DNA of 6,393 nt from Ruminococcaceae bacterium UBA5397. Lineage in GTDB: Bacteria; Bacillota; Clostridia; Oscillospirales; Acutalibacteraceae. The number at the start of each line of letters is the position of its first letter. Within the stretch, counting starts at the first letter, position 1. Position numbers and translations under genes: made by a program. Positions 1 to 6,044 of this stretch are shown here, piece after piece. The notes beneath the pieces are model-generated. The model had not been told where the DNA came from and made no database searches. It was given only the letters and a program-made list of their open reading frames with translations. Where the stretch lies: NCBI GenBank assembly GCA_002411615.1, contig DHOF01000039.1, positions 1-6,393 on the forward strand. Direction: 5' to 3'.

Positions 1-369
1 CTTTCGCAGCTGCATCAGCTGCGCGGACGAGTCGGGCGCGGCAAATTTCAGTCCTATTGTATTTTAATTTCCGACGCACAAAATGATAACGCGCAGGCAA
101 GAATGAAGGCCATGTGCGAAACACAGGACGGATTTGAGATTGCCGATCGAGATTTAAAGCTGCGTGGACCCGGAGATTTCTTTGGAGATCGGCAGCATGG
201 TCTTCCTCAATTGAAAATTGCCGACATCAACACCGATCTGGCAGTCCTCAAGCGGACCCAAACGATTGCCCGTTCGCTTTTACAAGAAGATCCCGAACTG
301 AAAGAAGAAGATCACCGCGGCCTTTGTGCAGAAGTGCGGCTCCTTTTTCAATCGCTTGAGTCTTCTTAG
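1..369 (+). CDS. recG: ATP-dependent DNA helicase RecG, C-terminal fragment (5' end outside window)
   Basis: RecG is a cytoplasmic superfamily 2 double-stranded DNA translocase that remodels stalled replication forks and Holliday junctions. The open frame runs from base 1 to a TAG at 367-369 and gives 122 residues; the first ATG in frame, at 103, is internal and is not the start. Seen in the fragment: helicase motif VI (QLRGRVGRG, residues 6-14), followed by the RecG-specific segment DLKLRGPGDFFG with RQHG just after it (residues 51-67). In E. coli RecG the TRG translocation motif has a key Arg and Gln ten residues apart (R630 and Q640); here R55 and Q65 keep that spacing. The C-terminus (about residues 75-122) is the usual helical tail and looks complete. 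Most of the protein, including the wedge domain and Walker motifs, lies upstream of the window. The gene converges on sbcC and shares a terminator with it. Identification is firm. Confidence 0.95.
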   Translation, partial: LSQLHQLRGRVGRGKFQSYCILISDAQNDNAQARMKAMCETQDGFEIADRDLKLRGPGDFFGDRQHGLPQLKIADINTDLAVLKRTQTIARSLLQEDPELKEEDHRGLCAEVRLLFQSLESS

Positions 370-387
370 CTCTAATCAAAAATCATT

Positions 388-427
388 AAAAACGGATTGC
401 CTAAAAATTTTAGGCAATCCGTTTTTT
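388..427. terminator. Bidirectional intrinsic terminator shared by recG and sbcC
   Basis: The arms 391-406 and 408-423 are perfect inverted repeats (aacggattgcctaaaa and its complement) around one central base. The realistic fold is therefore about a 12-13 bp stem with an A/T loop. The left flank is an A-run (388-392) and the right flank a T-run (422-427), so each strand ends its hairpin in a U-tract. It lies 18 nt after the recG stop and 5 nt beyond the sbcC stop, which suits termination of both converging transcripts. Confidence 0.9.
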
Positions 428-432
428 GACGC

Positions 433-2856
433 TTATAAAGTTTTTATGCGTAGAGTGCCCGTCCCATCGGGAAGTTTTCCGACTCTTACCTGCAGGGGAA
501 TCGCACTCTCTAATTCGGTCACATGAGAAATGATTCCTACCGTTCTGCCGCTTTTCTGAAGACGCAAAAGCGCGTTCATAGCAGTATCGAGCGTTTCCTG
601 GTCCAAACTTCCGAAGCCCTCGTCAATAAAAATGGAATCCAGGCGGACGCTGCCGGAAGAGCTCTGCACCACATCGGAAAGTCCAAATGCCAACGAAAGG
701 GACGCGAGAAAAAGTTCTCCGCCCGAAAGCGTTGCTACTTCTCTTGCTCCGCCTGCTGCGGCATCCAGAACACGCAAATCAAGCCCTCCCCTTGCATTTC
801 CGTTGCTTTCTTCTGCCGCTCGAATCAACTGATAACGATTCCCGGAAAGATCGGCAAAAAAGAGATTTGCGCTCTGCAGAATTTCGTCCAGCATCACGCC
901 CAACACAAAATTCTGAATGGGTATTTTCATCGCAGAATCCCCGGAAAGCAATTTCGCAAGCCGGCTTACTCTCGCGTACTGCTCCTGAAGCTTTTCGCCC
1001 TGTGTTTCCAACTGCTTTAACTGTTCCAAAGATTTTTCCGCACTCTGCAGCCGTTCCTGTGCAGCACCTTTTTGAGCGGAAAGTTCAGCAACACGATCCT
1101 GCGCTTCTTTTCTCGTTTTTTCAATCACTTCAACATCTGGGCGCTCTGCCCCCTCCCCATAAGCCATGCGATATGCTTTGAGGGCCCTGCGGTCTGTTTC
1201 CTGTGCATTCAAAAACGCTTTTTTGGCACTTTCCAGCGAAGCCGCGGCTGCCGCCATTGAGCGCTGCGCCAACTGCAGCCGCTCTGTGATCTCCTTTTCC
1301 ATCTTTTCACAGTCAGCGATCGATCTTTCTATTTTCCCCAAGATGGAATTTAATTCTGCCGCCGAAGAATTTCCCTGTACCGTTTTAGAAAGTTCCTCAA
1401 TCTTTGCTTCTTCTGCTGCCAAAGACTGTCCCAATACATTCTGTGCTTTTTCTGCCAGCTGCACCTGATCCCGGGCTTTTTCACGTTCCTGTTCCAGAAA
1501 TTTTAATCTTGTGCGTGCTTTTTCCAGCTTTTCTACAGCCTCTTCTGTCTCCTTGCGGCGCTTTGTGAGTGCCTGTAAAATGAGAGAAGGCTCCGCAGGA
1601 ATCGGATGCTCTAAAGAGCCACAGACCGGACACGGCTTCCCCTTTTCAAGATGGACCGCCGCCGCCGCTGCTGCATTTTTGTTGATCTCCTGCTCTATCT
1701 GGGCTGACAAAGACGGCAAGAGAGAAGCTGTCTTGCTAATTTCTTCAATGTAAGCATTTCCCTTTTCGCATCTGACTGAGGTTTCATTCCATTCTTTTTC
1801 TGCTGCTTCTTTTACTTTTTTCTGTTCTTCCACCTGCTTTTTTAGCTTCCGGCAATGCTCCTCAACGGACTGCAGTCTGTTGACCTCTTCCAGAGCCATC
1901 CGAAAACTACCTCGCTTTTCCCTTAGAGAATCCGCCTGTTTTCTCGCTTCTTCTGCCTTTGGTAAAAAAGCCTCTGCCTGTTTCTTTTCCTCTGCCGCAT
2001 TTTTTGCCCGCTGATAAAATTCTTCCTGCTCTTTGCTGCAGCGAATCAACATTTTTTGGGAAGTATCTAGGCTCGCTGCCAGCTGATATGCACGGTTCTG
2101 GCTTTCAAGTTCTGCCTGCGCTTTTTCATGTTCTTTCATTAGTTCGCTGATCTTAATTTTCTGATTTTTACAGAAAATTCCCATCTCTTCCCCACTAGAA
2201 GAAGATTCCCGCTCCAAAATGGAATTTTTAGATGCTAAATTTTCTCCTGCTTCCCGAGAAAGTGCACGTTCTTTGTCCCGCATCCTCTGCGTCAGAACTT
2301 TCCATTTTCCCGCATGAAAAAGTGTCTGCAGCAAGGAAGCCTTTTTCATGGAATTAGACATTAAAAGCCGCAGAAAATCCCCCTGCGGCAGCACTACAAC
2401 TTGAGAAAACTGCTCACAATTTAATCCCAAAAGTTTTTCTGCCCATTCCCGAATGGCTTTATCCGAACCAGATTCCAGAAGCTTCCATTCTCCTAAATGA
2501 TCTTTCTTCCAACATTCGTTTGTCTCTTTGATCTTTTCCTCTCCGGTGCCGCGCCCGGCGTAATGCTTCTGTTCCCGATAGAATTTATAAATTTTCCCCG
2601 AAAGAGCAAACGTAAATTCCACAAAAGTTTCCTCTTTCATCGCAGCAGAAAGGCTGCGCATACTGTCCCAGCTGCGTTGTCCTCCGGTTGCTTTTCCATA
2701 AAGTGCAAAGCACATTGCATCCAAAATCGTTGTCTTTCCGCCGCCGGTATTTCCGGTGATCAAAAACAATGGGTGTTCCCCAAGACTCTCAAAATCAAGA
2801 CTTGTTTCGTGCAGATAACAGCCGAATGCTTTCATACGCAAAAAAAGTGCTTTCAT
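433..2856 (-). CDS. sbcC: Exonuclease SbcCD, SbcC subunit (Rad50-like ATPase), compact form
   Basis: SbcC is the Rad50-type ATPase of the SbcCD nuclease, which opens DNA hairpins and processes blocked double-strand ends. The 807 residues read in order: N-terminal ATPase lobe with Walker A GNTGGGKT (35-42); Q-loop in VVVLPQGDF (153-161); first coiled-coil arm, rich in Glu/Lys/Ala (about 185-395); zinc hook CPVC (Cys409 and Cys412) followed by GSLEHP; returning coiled coil (about 425-635); then the C-terminal lobe with signature LSGGE (710-714), Walker B and D-loop ending IFIDEGFGSLD (742-752, catalytic E746) and switch His778 in ISH. All catalytic parts are present. The first ATG is chosen because MKALFLRMKAFGCY aligns with the usual family start; Met8 is conserved internally. 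The protein is shorter than well-studied SbcC proteins (about 1050-1130 residues in E. coli and B. subtilis), and the loss lies in the coiled coils. The start overlaps the sbcD stop by 4 nt, indicating coupled translation. Confidence 0.96.
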   Translation of the reverse strand: MKALFLRMKAFGCYLHETSLDFESLGEHPLFLITGNTGGGKTTILDAMCFALYGKATGGQRSWDSMRSLSAAMKEETFVEFTFALSGKIYKFYREQKHYAGRGTGEEKIKETNECWKKDHLGEWKLLESGSDKAIREWAEKLLGLNCEQFSQVVVLPQGDFLRLLMSNSMKKASLLQTLFHAGKWKVLTQRMRDKERALSREAGENLASKNSILERESSSSGEEMGIFCKNQKIKISELMKEHEKAQAELESQNRAYQLAASLDTSQKMLIRCSKEQEEFYQRAKNAAEEKKQAEAFLPKAEEARKQADSLREKRGSFRMALEEVNRLQSVEEHCRKLKKQVEEQKKVKEAAEKEWNETSVRCEKGNAYIEEISKTASLLPSLSAQIEQEINKNAAAAAAVHLEKGKPCPVCGSLEHPIPAEPSLILQALTKRRKETEEAVEKLEKARTRLKFLEQEREKARDQVQLAEKAQNVLGQSLAAEEAKIEELSKTVQGNSSAAELNSILGKIERSIADCEKMEKEITERLQLAQRSMAAAAASLESAKKAFLNAQETDRRALKAYRMAYGEGAERPDVEVIEKTRKEAQDRVAELSAQKGAAQERLQSAEKSLEQLKQLETQGEKLQEQYARVSRLAKLLSGDSAMKIPIQNFVLGVMLDEILQSANLFFADLSGNRYQLIRAAEESNGNARGGLDLRVLDAAAGGAREVATLSGGELFLASLSLAFGLSDVVQSSSGSVRLDSIFIDEGFGSLDQETLDTAMNALLRLQKSGRTVGIISHVTELESAIPLQVRVGKLPDGTGTLRIKTL

Positions 2857-3998
2857 TCGGCTTTCTCCTCCTCTTCTTCCAAATCTATACGAAGCATTTT
2901 TTGAACCAGCTTTTTATCTTCCTCATCTGCCTCTGTTCCGCAGATTTGTTTCATAAATTCCTCAAAAATCGCCAGATCATCCGCTCTGTGATGAATCTGT
3001 TCCCGCAATTTCTGATTATCTCCTTCCCCCTTGGAAAGAAGCCATTGACTCGAAAGGCCGAGAAGATTTGGGTAATAGGGACGCAGCTGGTCAAGAGGCA
3101 GATAAACCGGCTTTGTATCACAAAGCTCGGCAAAAAGATAATCTTCGCTTGGATTTTCTTTGGCGTCTTGTAAAAGCTCTTGGAAATCTCCCGAAATCAC
3201 GCGGACTTTTTTTGGTGGACAAACCGGAATCTCCGTTATTGCCTGTCCGCTCTCTTTCCATTCCACCATAGTCACCGATTTTTTCTGATTTGCCTCATCA
3301 AAAGAATAGGTGAGCGGCGAACCGGAATATCGTCCTTTTCCTGCTTTTTGCGGCCCATGAAGATGTCCCAAAGCCGTATAATCAAATTTTTCGAACAGAT
3401 CCGTTCCTACCTGTGCGCTTCCCCCAACAAATGCCGGACTTTCACTGGCACCAATCTGTCCTCCTGCCGCAAAACAATGCGTCACCAGAACATTGACTGC
3501 ACCTTCTTTTGGCTCCACTTTCTCGATCATCGCACGAAATGCTTCATCCATAGAATGAAGTTCTTCCTGCTCCAACAATTCCCTTATCTGTGCAGGTTCA
3601 CAGAACGGCAGAGTCCAAAAACAAATTTTTCCCGATGCGGTTTCAAGTTCGATTGGATGAAAAAGCTCTTCCGGACGAGTTGCCAAAATGATTCCGCTTT
3701 GCCTTAAAAGTGTACTCCCAAGAGAAAGCCGTTTTGCACCATCATGATTTCCGGCGACTGCAATCAATGGAATCCCCATTTTATGAAGCTGCGTGTAAAA
3801 ATCATCCAGCAGCGTAATTGCTTCTACTGGCGGCACCTGCCGGTCAAAAAGGTCTCCCGCTACAACAAGAGCATCCGGGTGCTCCCGCTCGAGCAAAGGC
3901 AATAAAAACGAATCTAAAAACCATTTCTGATCTTCCAGAAGGGATCTTCCATACAGACTCTTTCCAAGATGCCAATCTGCCGTATGCAGAATTTTCAT
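2853..3998 (-). CDS. sbcD: Exonuclease SbcCD, SbcD subunit (Mre11-like nuclease)
   Basis: SbcD is the Mn-dependent metallophosphoesterase subunit that, with SbcC, cuts DNA hairpins and degrades DNA ends. The 381 residues are close to the normal family length. The phosphodiesterase motifs are all visible: DWHLG (D8, H10), GDLFD (48-52, D49), GNHD (83-86, N84 and H85), THCF with H174, and GHLHGPQ (H212, H214). After the catalytic domain come the capping region (YSGSPLTYSFDE, from about 224) and a C-terminal part that contacts SbcC. The protein ends in an acidic run of five Glu (374-378). Start choice: MKILHTADWH is the typical N-terminus, and GGGAGG lies 9 nt upstream. It is the first gene of the sbcDC operon and diverges from the carboxypeptidase gene. 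I could not find a convincing sigma-70-type promoter for it in the 116-nt intergenic region. No lesions are seen. Confidence 0.97.
   Translation of the reverse strand: MKILHTADWHLGKSLYGRSLLEDQKWFLDSFLLPLLEREHPDALVVAGDLFDRQVPPVEAITLLDDFYTQLHKMGIPLIAVAGNHDGAKRLSLGSTLLRQSGIILATRPEELFHPIELETASGKICFWTLPFCEPAQIRELLEQEELHSMDEAFRAMIEKVEPKEGAVNVLVTHCFAAGGQIGASESPAFVGGSAQVGTDLFEKFDYTALGHLHGPQKAGKGRYSGSPLTYSFDEANQKKSVTMVEWKESGQAITEIPVCPPKKVRVISGDFQELLQDAKENPSEDYLFAELCDTKPVYLPLDQLRPYYPNLLGLSSQWLLSKGEGDNQKLREQIHHRADDLAIFEEFMKQICGTEADEEDKKLVQKMLRIDLEEEEEKAE
2867..2872 (-). promoter_or_regulatory. Ribosome binding site of sbcC inside the sbcD coding end
   Basis: On the minus strand this reads AGGAGG, within a longer GAGGAGGAG run (2865-2873), and sits 10 nt before the sbcC ATG at 2854-2856. 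It lies within the codons for Glu376-Glu378 of SbcD. It supports the chosen sbcC start and, with the ATGA overlap, suggests that sbcC is translated by coupled or local re-initiation. Confidence 0.85.
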
Positions 3999-4007
3999 TT
4001 GGCATTT

Positions 4008-4013
4008 CCTCCC
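4008..4013 (-). promoter_or_regulatory. Ribosome binding site of sbcD
   Basis: The minus strand reads GGGAGG followed by a 9-nt spacer and ATG (3996-3998). An out-of-frame ATG at 4003-4005 sits between the site and the start, but it does not fit the SbcD frame. Confidence 0.85.
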
Positions 4014-4041
4014 TTCTCTTTGAAAAATCCTTGTTTCATAC

Positions 4042-4070
4042 TTTCCTTTTTCTCGAAATACTGGTATACT
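4042..4070 (+). promoter_or_regulatory. Predicted sigma-A-type promoter for the carboxypeptidase gene (extended -10)
   Basis: TATACT at 4065-4070 is one mismatch from TATAAT and is preceded by TGG at 4062-4064, which gives a TGn extended -10. A 17-nt spacer places TTTCCT (4042-4047) as a weak -35, as is common for extended -10 promoters. Transcription would start near 4077, leaving a leader of about 38 nt before the ATG at 4115. The motif is read by eye and has not been tested. Confidence 0.6.
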
Positions 4071-4099
4071 AAATATTATTCATTTTATTTTATCACATT

Positions 4100-4104
4100 G
4101 GAGG
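4100..4104 (+). promoter_or_regulatory. Ribosome binding site of the carboxypeptidase gene
   Basis: GGAGG lies 10 nt upstream of the ATG at 4115. It selects this start, which also places a signal peptide directly at the N-terminus. Confidence 0.85.
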
Positions 4105-4114
4105 CAAAAGTTCT

Positions 4115-5467
4115 ATGAAGAAACGGAGTTTCCTCCTTCCTCTGTTCATTATCTTTACCGTCTTTTTCTGTACGGTTTCAGCAAATGCTGCTTTCTCCCC
4201 TGATTTTGAGCCAAAGGCGCAGTCTGTTTTAATGATCAATCTGGATACAAATACGACCATCTATTCTAAGCAGCCGGATGCTAAGGTCTATCCCGCTTCT
4301 ACCACTAAAATCATGACCTACATTATTGCTGCCGAGAATATTCCTGATCTTGATAATACGATGATCACTTTTACGCAGCAAATGGCGGATACTCTCACTG
4401 GGTCCGGCAGTTCTCTTGCTGGTTTAAAAGTCGGCGATGTTTTGACCGCTCATGATCTGCTTTACTGCATGATGGTGCCTTCCGGAAATGATGCGGCAGT
4501 TGCACTCGCGACTTATGTCGGCGGCGGAGATATTCAAAAATTTGTCGATATGATGAATCAAAAAGCGCAGGATCTAGGCTGTACCAATACACATTTCATG
4601 AATCCCCATGGTTTGCAGGACGAAAACCATTATACAACCGCATCTGATCTCGCAAAAATCGCACAGTACGCAATGAAGATGAACTATTTTGATGAGATTA
4701 CAAACACTCTTCGGTATACCTTTACCATTAAAGATGGTCCCCGCAAAGGAACTACCGCCTGGGTAGACACCACAAACTTTCTCATTAATCAGAACTTGAT
4801 TGGTTCCACGGACTATTATTATCAATATGCACGAGGCATCAAAACCGGACATACTGATGAAGCTGGTTACTGTTTAGTAAGTTCAGCCCGCGCAGAAGGG
4901 ATCTCCTATCTGTGTGTAATGATGAACACCCAAAGTCCCAGTACAGACAGCAGTGGCGCTGTTATTCACCAAGAGATGCTTGATACCCGTCAGCTATATC
5001 GCTGGGCCTATCAGAATTTCCAGCTAAAACAGGTTCTATCTGCTTCACAGGCAACGATGGAGGTTCCGCTCGATTATGCGTGGAGCAAAGACCATCTGCT
5101 TTTAAGTCCTGAAACGACAGTATCTGCCATTCTTCCGAATGATGTTGACCCAAGCAACGTAGAAATTGTGCCGGATTTACCGCAATCGGTTGCGGCACCG
5201 GTAAAACGCGGAGATCAAGTTGGAACAGCGAAACTGGTTTATAACGGAGAAGAAATTGGTTCTGTCAATCTGGTTTCCAGTGAAAGCGTTGACCGCAGCG
5301 AATGGGTTCATATTATCACGCTCGCCAAACGAATTGTTACTTCCCGCTGGTTTGTGTTGATTGCCGGTATTTTGGTGGTGCTAATTATTGTTTACATCGT
5401 TTTAACACTCCTTAGTCATCAAAAGAAAGCTGCCAAACGGAAAGTTCATCGCTATCGTAAAATGTAA
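4115..5467 (+). CDS. D-alanyl-D-alanine carboxypeptidase (peptidase family S11, low-molecular-weight PBP)
   Basis: The enzyme removes the terminal D-Ala from peptidoglycan pentapeptides outside the membrane, which controls the number of cross-linking donors. The 450 residues show: a signal peptide (basic MKKR, hydrophobic core 6-20, likely cleavage after ANA at 23-25); the penicillin-binding active site with S62-T-T-K65 (SxxK), S123-G-N125 (SxN) and K243-T-G-H (KTG box); a PBP5-type C-terminal beta domain (about 303-393, with APVKRGDQVG near 361-370); then a strong hydrophobic helix (about 412-433) and a very basic tail ending HRYRKM. The hydrophobic helix looks like a true transmembrane segment rather than the amphipathic anchor of E. 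coli PBP5. It resembles DacF/DacA-type proteins, but I cannot choose between the paralogue names, so no symbol is given. The small VOC gene follows after 51 nt, with no obvious terminator between them. Confidence 0.94.
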   Translation: MKKRSFLLPLFIIFTVFFCTVSANAAFSPDFEPKAQSVLMINLDTNTTIYSKQPDAKVYPASTTKIMTYIIAAENIPDLDNTMITFTQQMADTLTGSGSSLAGLKVGDVLTAHDLLYCMMVPSGNDAAVALATYVGGGDIQKFVDMMNQKAQDLGCTNTHFMNPHGLQDENHYTTASDLAKIAQYAMKMNYFDEITNTLRYTFTIKDGPRKGTTAWVDTTNFLINQNLIGSTDYYYQYARGIKTGHTDEAGYCLVSSARAEGISYLCVMMNTQSPSTDSSGAVIHQEMLDTRQLYRWAYQNFQLKQVLSASQATMEVPLDYAWSKDHLLLSPETTVSAILPNDVDPSNVEIVPDLPQSVAAPVKRGDQVGTAKLVYNGEEIGSVNLVSSESVDRSEWVHIITLAKRIVTSRWFVLIAGILVVLIIVYIVLTLLSHQKKAAKRKVHRYRKM

Positions 5468-5502
5468 ATCAGAAACTTTTAAAGTGATTTTGATTACGTT
5501 TG

Positions 5503-5508
5503 AAAGGA
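5503..5508 (+). promoter_or_regulatory. Ribosome binding site of the VOC gene
   Basis: AAAGGA lies 10 nt before the ATG at 5519 and fixes that start. The 51-nt gap after the carboxypeptidase stop has no clear promoter or terminator. The only inverted repeat is a weak ACTTT-T-AAAGT at about 5475-5485. Confidence 0.7.
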
Positions 5509-5518
5509 TTTAATTTTC

Positions 5519-5902
5519 ATGAAAATAGAGCATCTGGCACTTTATGCTTTCAATTTAGGACAGATGAAATCGTTTTTTGAAACTTATTTTGGGGCAAGCA
5601 CCTCTGAGCTTTACCACAATACAAAGACCGGGTTTCAAAGCTATTTTTTATCTTTTGATCACGGGGCACGATTAGAACTAATGAATCGCCCCGAACTTCT
5701 GTCTAATGAAAAAGGCGGTGCTTATCCAGGGCTCGATCACTTAGCTTTTTCTGTTGGAAGCAAAGAAAAAGTTGACCAGCTGACAGCTGTACTCAAAAAG
5801 GACGGTTATCCCACTGTCAGCGGGCCTCGAACTACCGGAGACGGCTATTATGAAAGCTGCATTCTAGGTCCTGAACAAATCCGAATTGAAATTACCATTT
5901 AA
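5519..5902 (+). CDS. VOC-superfamily protein, glyoxalase I-like
   Basis: This 127-residue cytoplasmic protein has the paired beta-alpha-beta-beta-beta modules of the vicinal oxygen chelate fold: module one about 1-56 (IEHLALYAFNL ... ARLELM) and module two about 71-127 (LDHLAFSV ... IRIEITI). The four expected metal ligands are present as H5, E53, H74 and E124, close to the glyoxalase I ligands of E. coli (H5, E56, H74, E122). Metal-dependent chemistry is therefore likely, probably an isomerase or lyase in the lactoylglutathione-lyase-like group. The substrate is unknown: many Firmicutes lack glutathione, so methylglyoxal-glutathione detoxification should not be assumed. Other members of this fold are dioxygenases, epimerases and antibiotic-binding proteins. 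It sits 51 nt after the carboxypeptidase gene and may share its transcript, and it is followed by tandem terminators. The length is normal for a single-domain VOC protein, with no sign of damage. Confidence 0.9.
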   Translation: MKIEHLALYAFNLGQMKSFFETYFGASTSELYHNTKTGFQSYFLSFDHGARLELMNRPELLSNEKGGAYPGLDHLAFSVGSKEKVDQLTAVLKKDGYPTVSGPRTTGDGYYESCILGPEQIRIEITI

Positions 5903-5915
5903 TAAATGATAAAAG

Positions 5916-5966
5916 AAAACTCCGTAAAACCTCTATCCAAAACCAATCGATGTTTTACGGAGTTTT
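5916..5966. terminator. Long-loop hairpin, likely terminator of the VOC gene (bidirectional potential)
   Basis: The arms 5916-5930 (aaaactccgtaaaac) and 5952-5966 are perfect 15-bp complements around a 21-nt loop. The plus-strand arm ends in GTTTTAT, a short U-tract. On the minus strand the stem runs into TTTTCTTTT. It begins 14 nt after the VOC stop. The large loop and short U-tract make it a weaker terminator candidate than the hairpin that follows it. Confidence 0.7.
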
Positions 5967-5969
5967 ATA

Positions 5970-6008
5970 AAAAAGAGGGACTGCAGAAAATCTGCAGTCC
6001 CTCTTTTT
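5970..6008. terminator. Strong bidirectional terminator between the VOC gene and rplL
   Basis: The arms 5970-5986 (aaaaagagggactgcag) and 5992-6008 are perfect 17-bp complements with a 5-nt loop. There is a T-run on the plus side (6004-6008) and an A-run on the left (5968-5974) that gives a U-tract to minus-strand transcripts. It lies 37 nt beyond the rplL stop and acts as rplL's terminator, backing up the VOC hairpin in the other direction. Confidence 0.92.
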
Positions 6009-6044
6009 CGAAAGACAAAATCTCGTTTTTATGAAAACGCGAAA

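Noticed and set aside
523..1260. Several long plus-strand open frames opposite sbcC
   Set aside because: They lie entirely antisense to the well-supported sbcC reading frame, have no recognisable domains, and are rich in Ser, Arg, Cys and Leu as expected for shadow translations of a Glu/Lys/Ala-rich coiled-coil gene.
1660..1677. GCC/GCT/GCA triplet run in sbcC as a possible microsatellite
   Set aside because: It encodes six Ala (395-400) just before the zinc hook, with mixed codons. Ala-rich sequence is usual near the hook, and the run is too short and too mixed to call a phase-variable repeat.
2497..4072. Plus-strand open frames opposite sbcD and the sbcC 5' end
   Set aside because: The strand carrying SbcD and SbcC has complete catalytic motifs and Shine-Dalgarno sites. 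The opposite frames have neither domain content nor operon logic.
4395..5198. Minus-strand open frames inside the carboxypeptidase gene
   Set aside because: They are antisense to a gene with all three penicillin-binding motifs and have no recognisable domains. I treat them as chance open frames.
6024..6039. Small inverted repeat CGTTTT-TATG-AAAACG after the rplL stop
   Set aside because: It is only 6 bp, mostly A/T, with no adjoining U-tract of its own. It is too weak to call a separate terminator or regulatory element.
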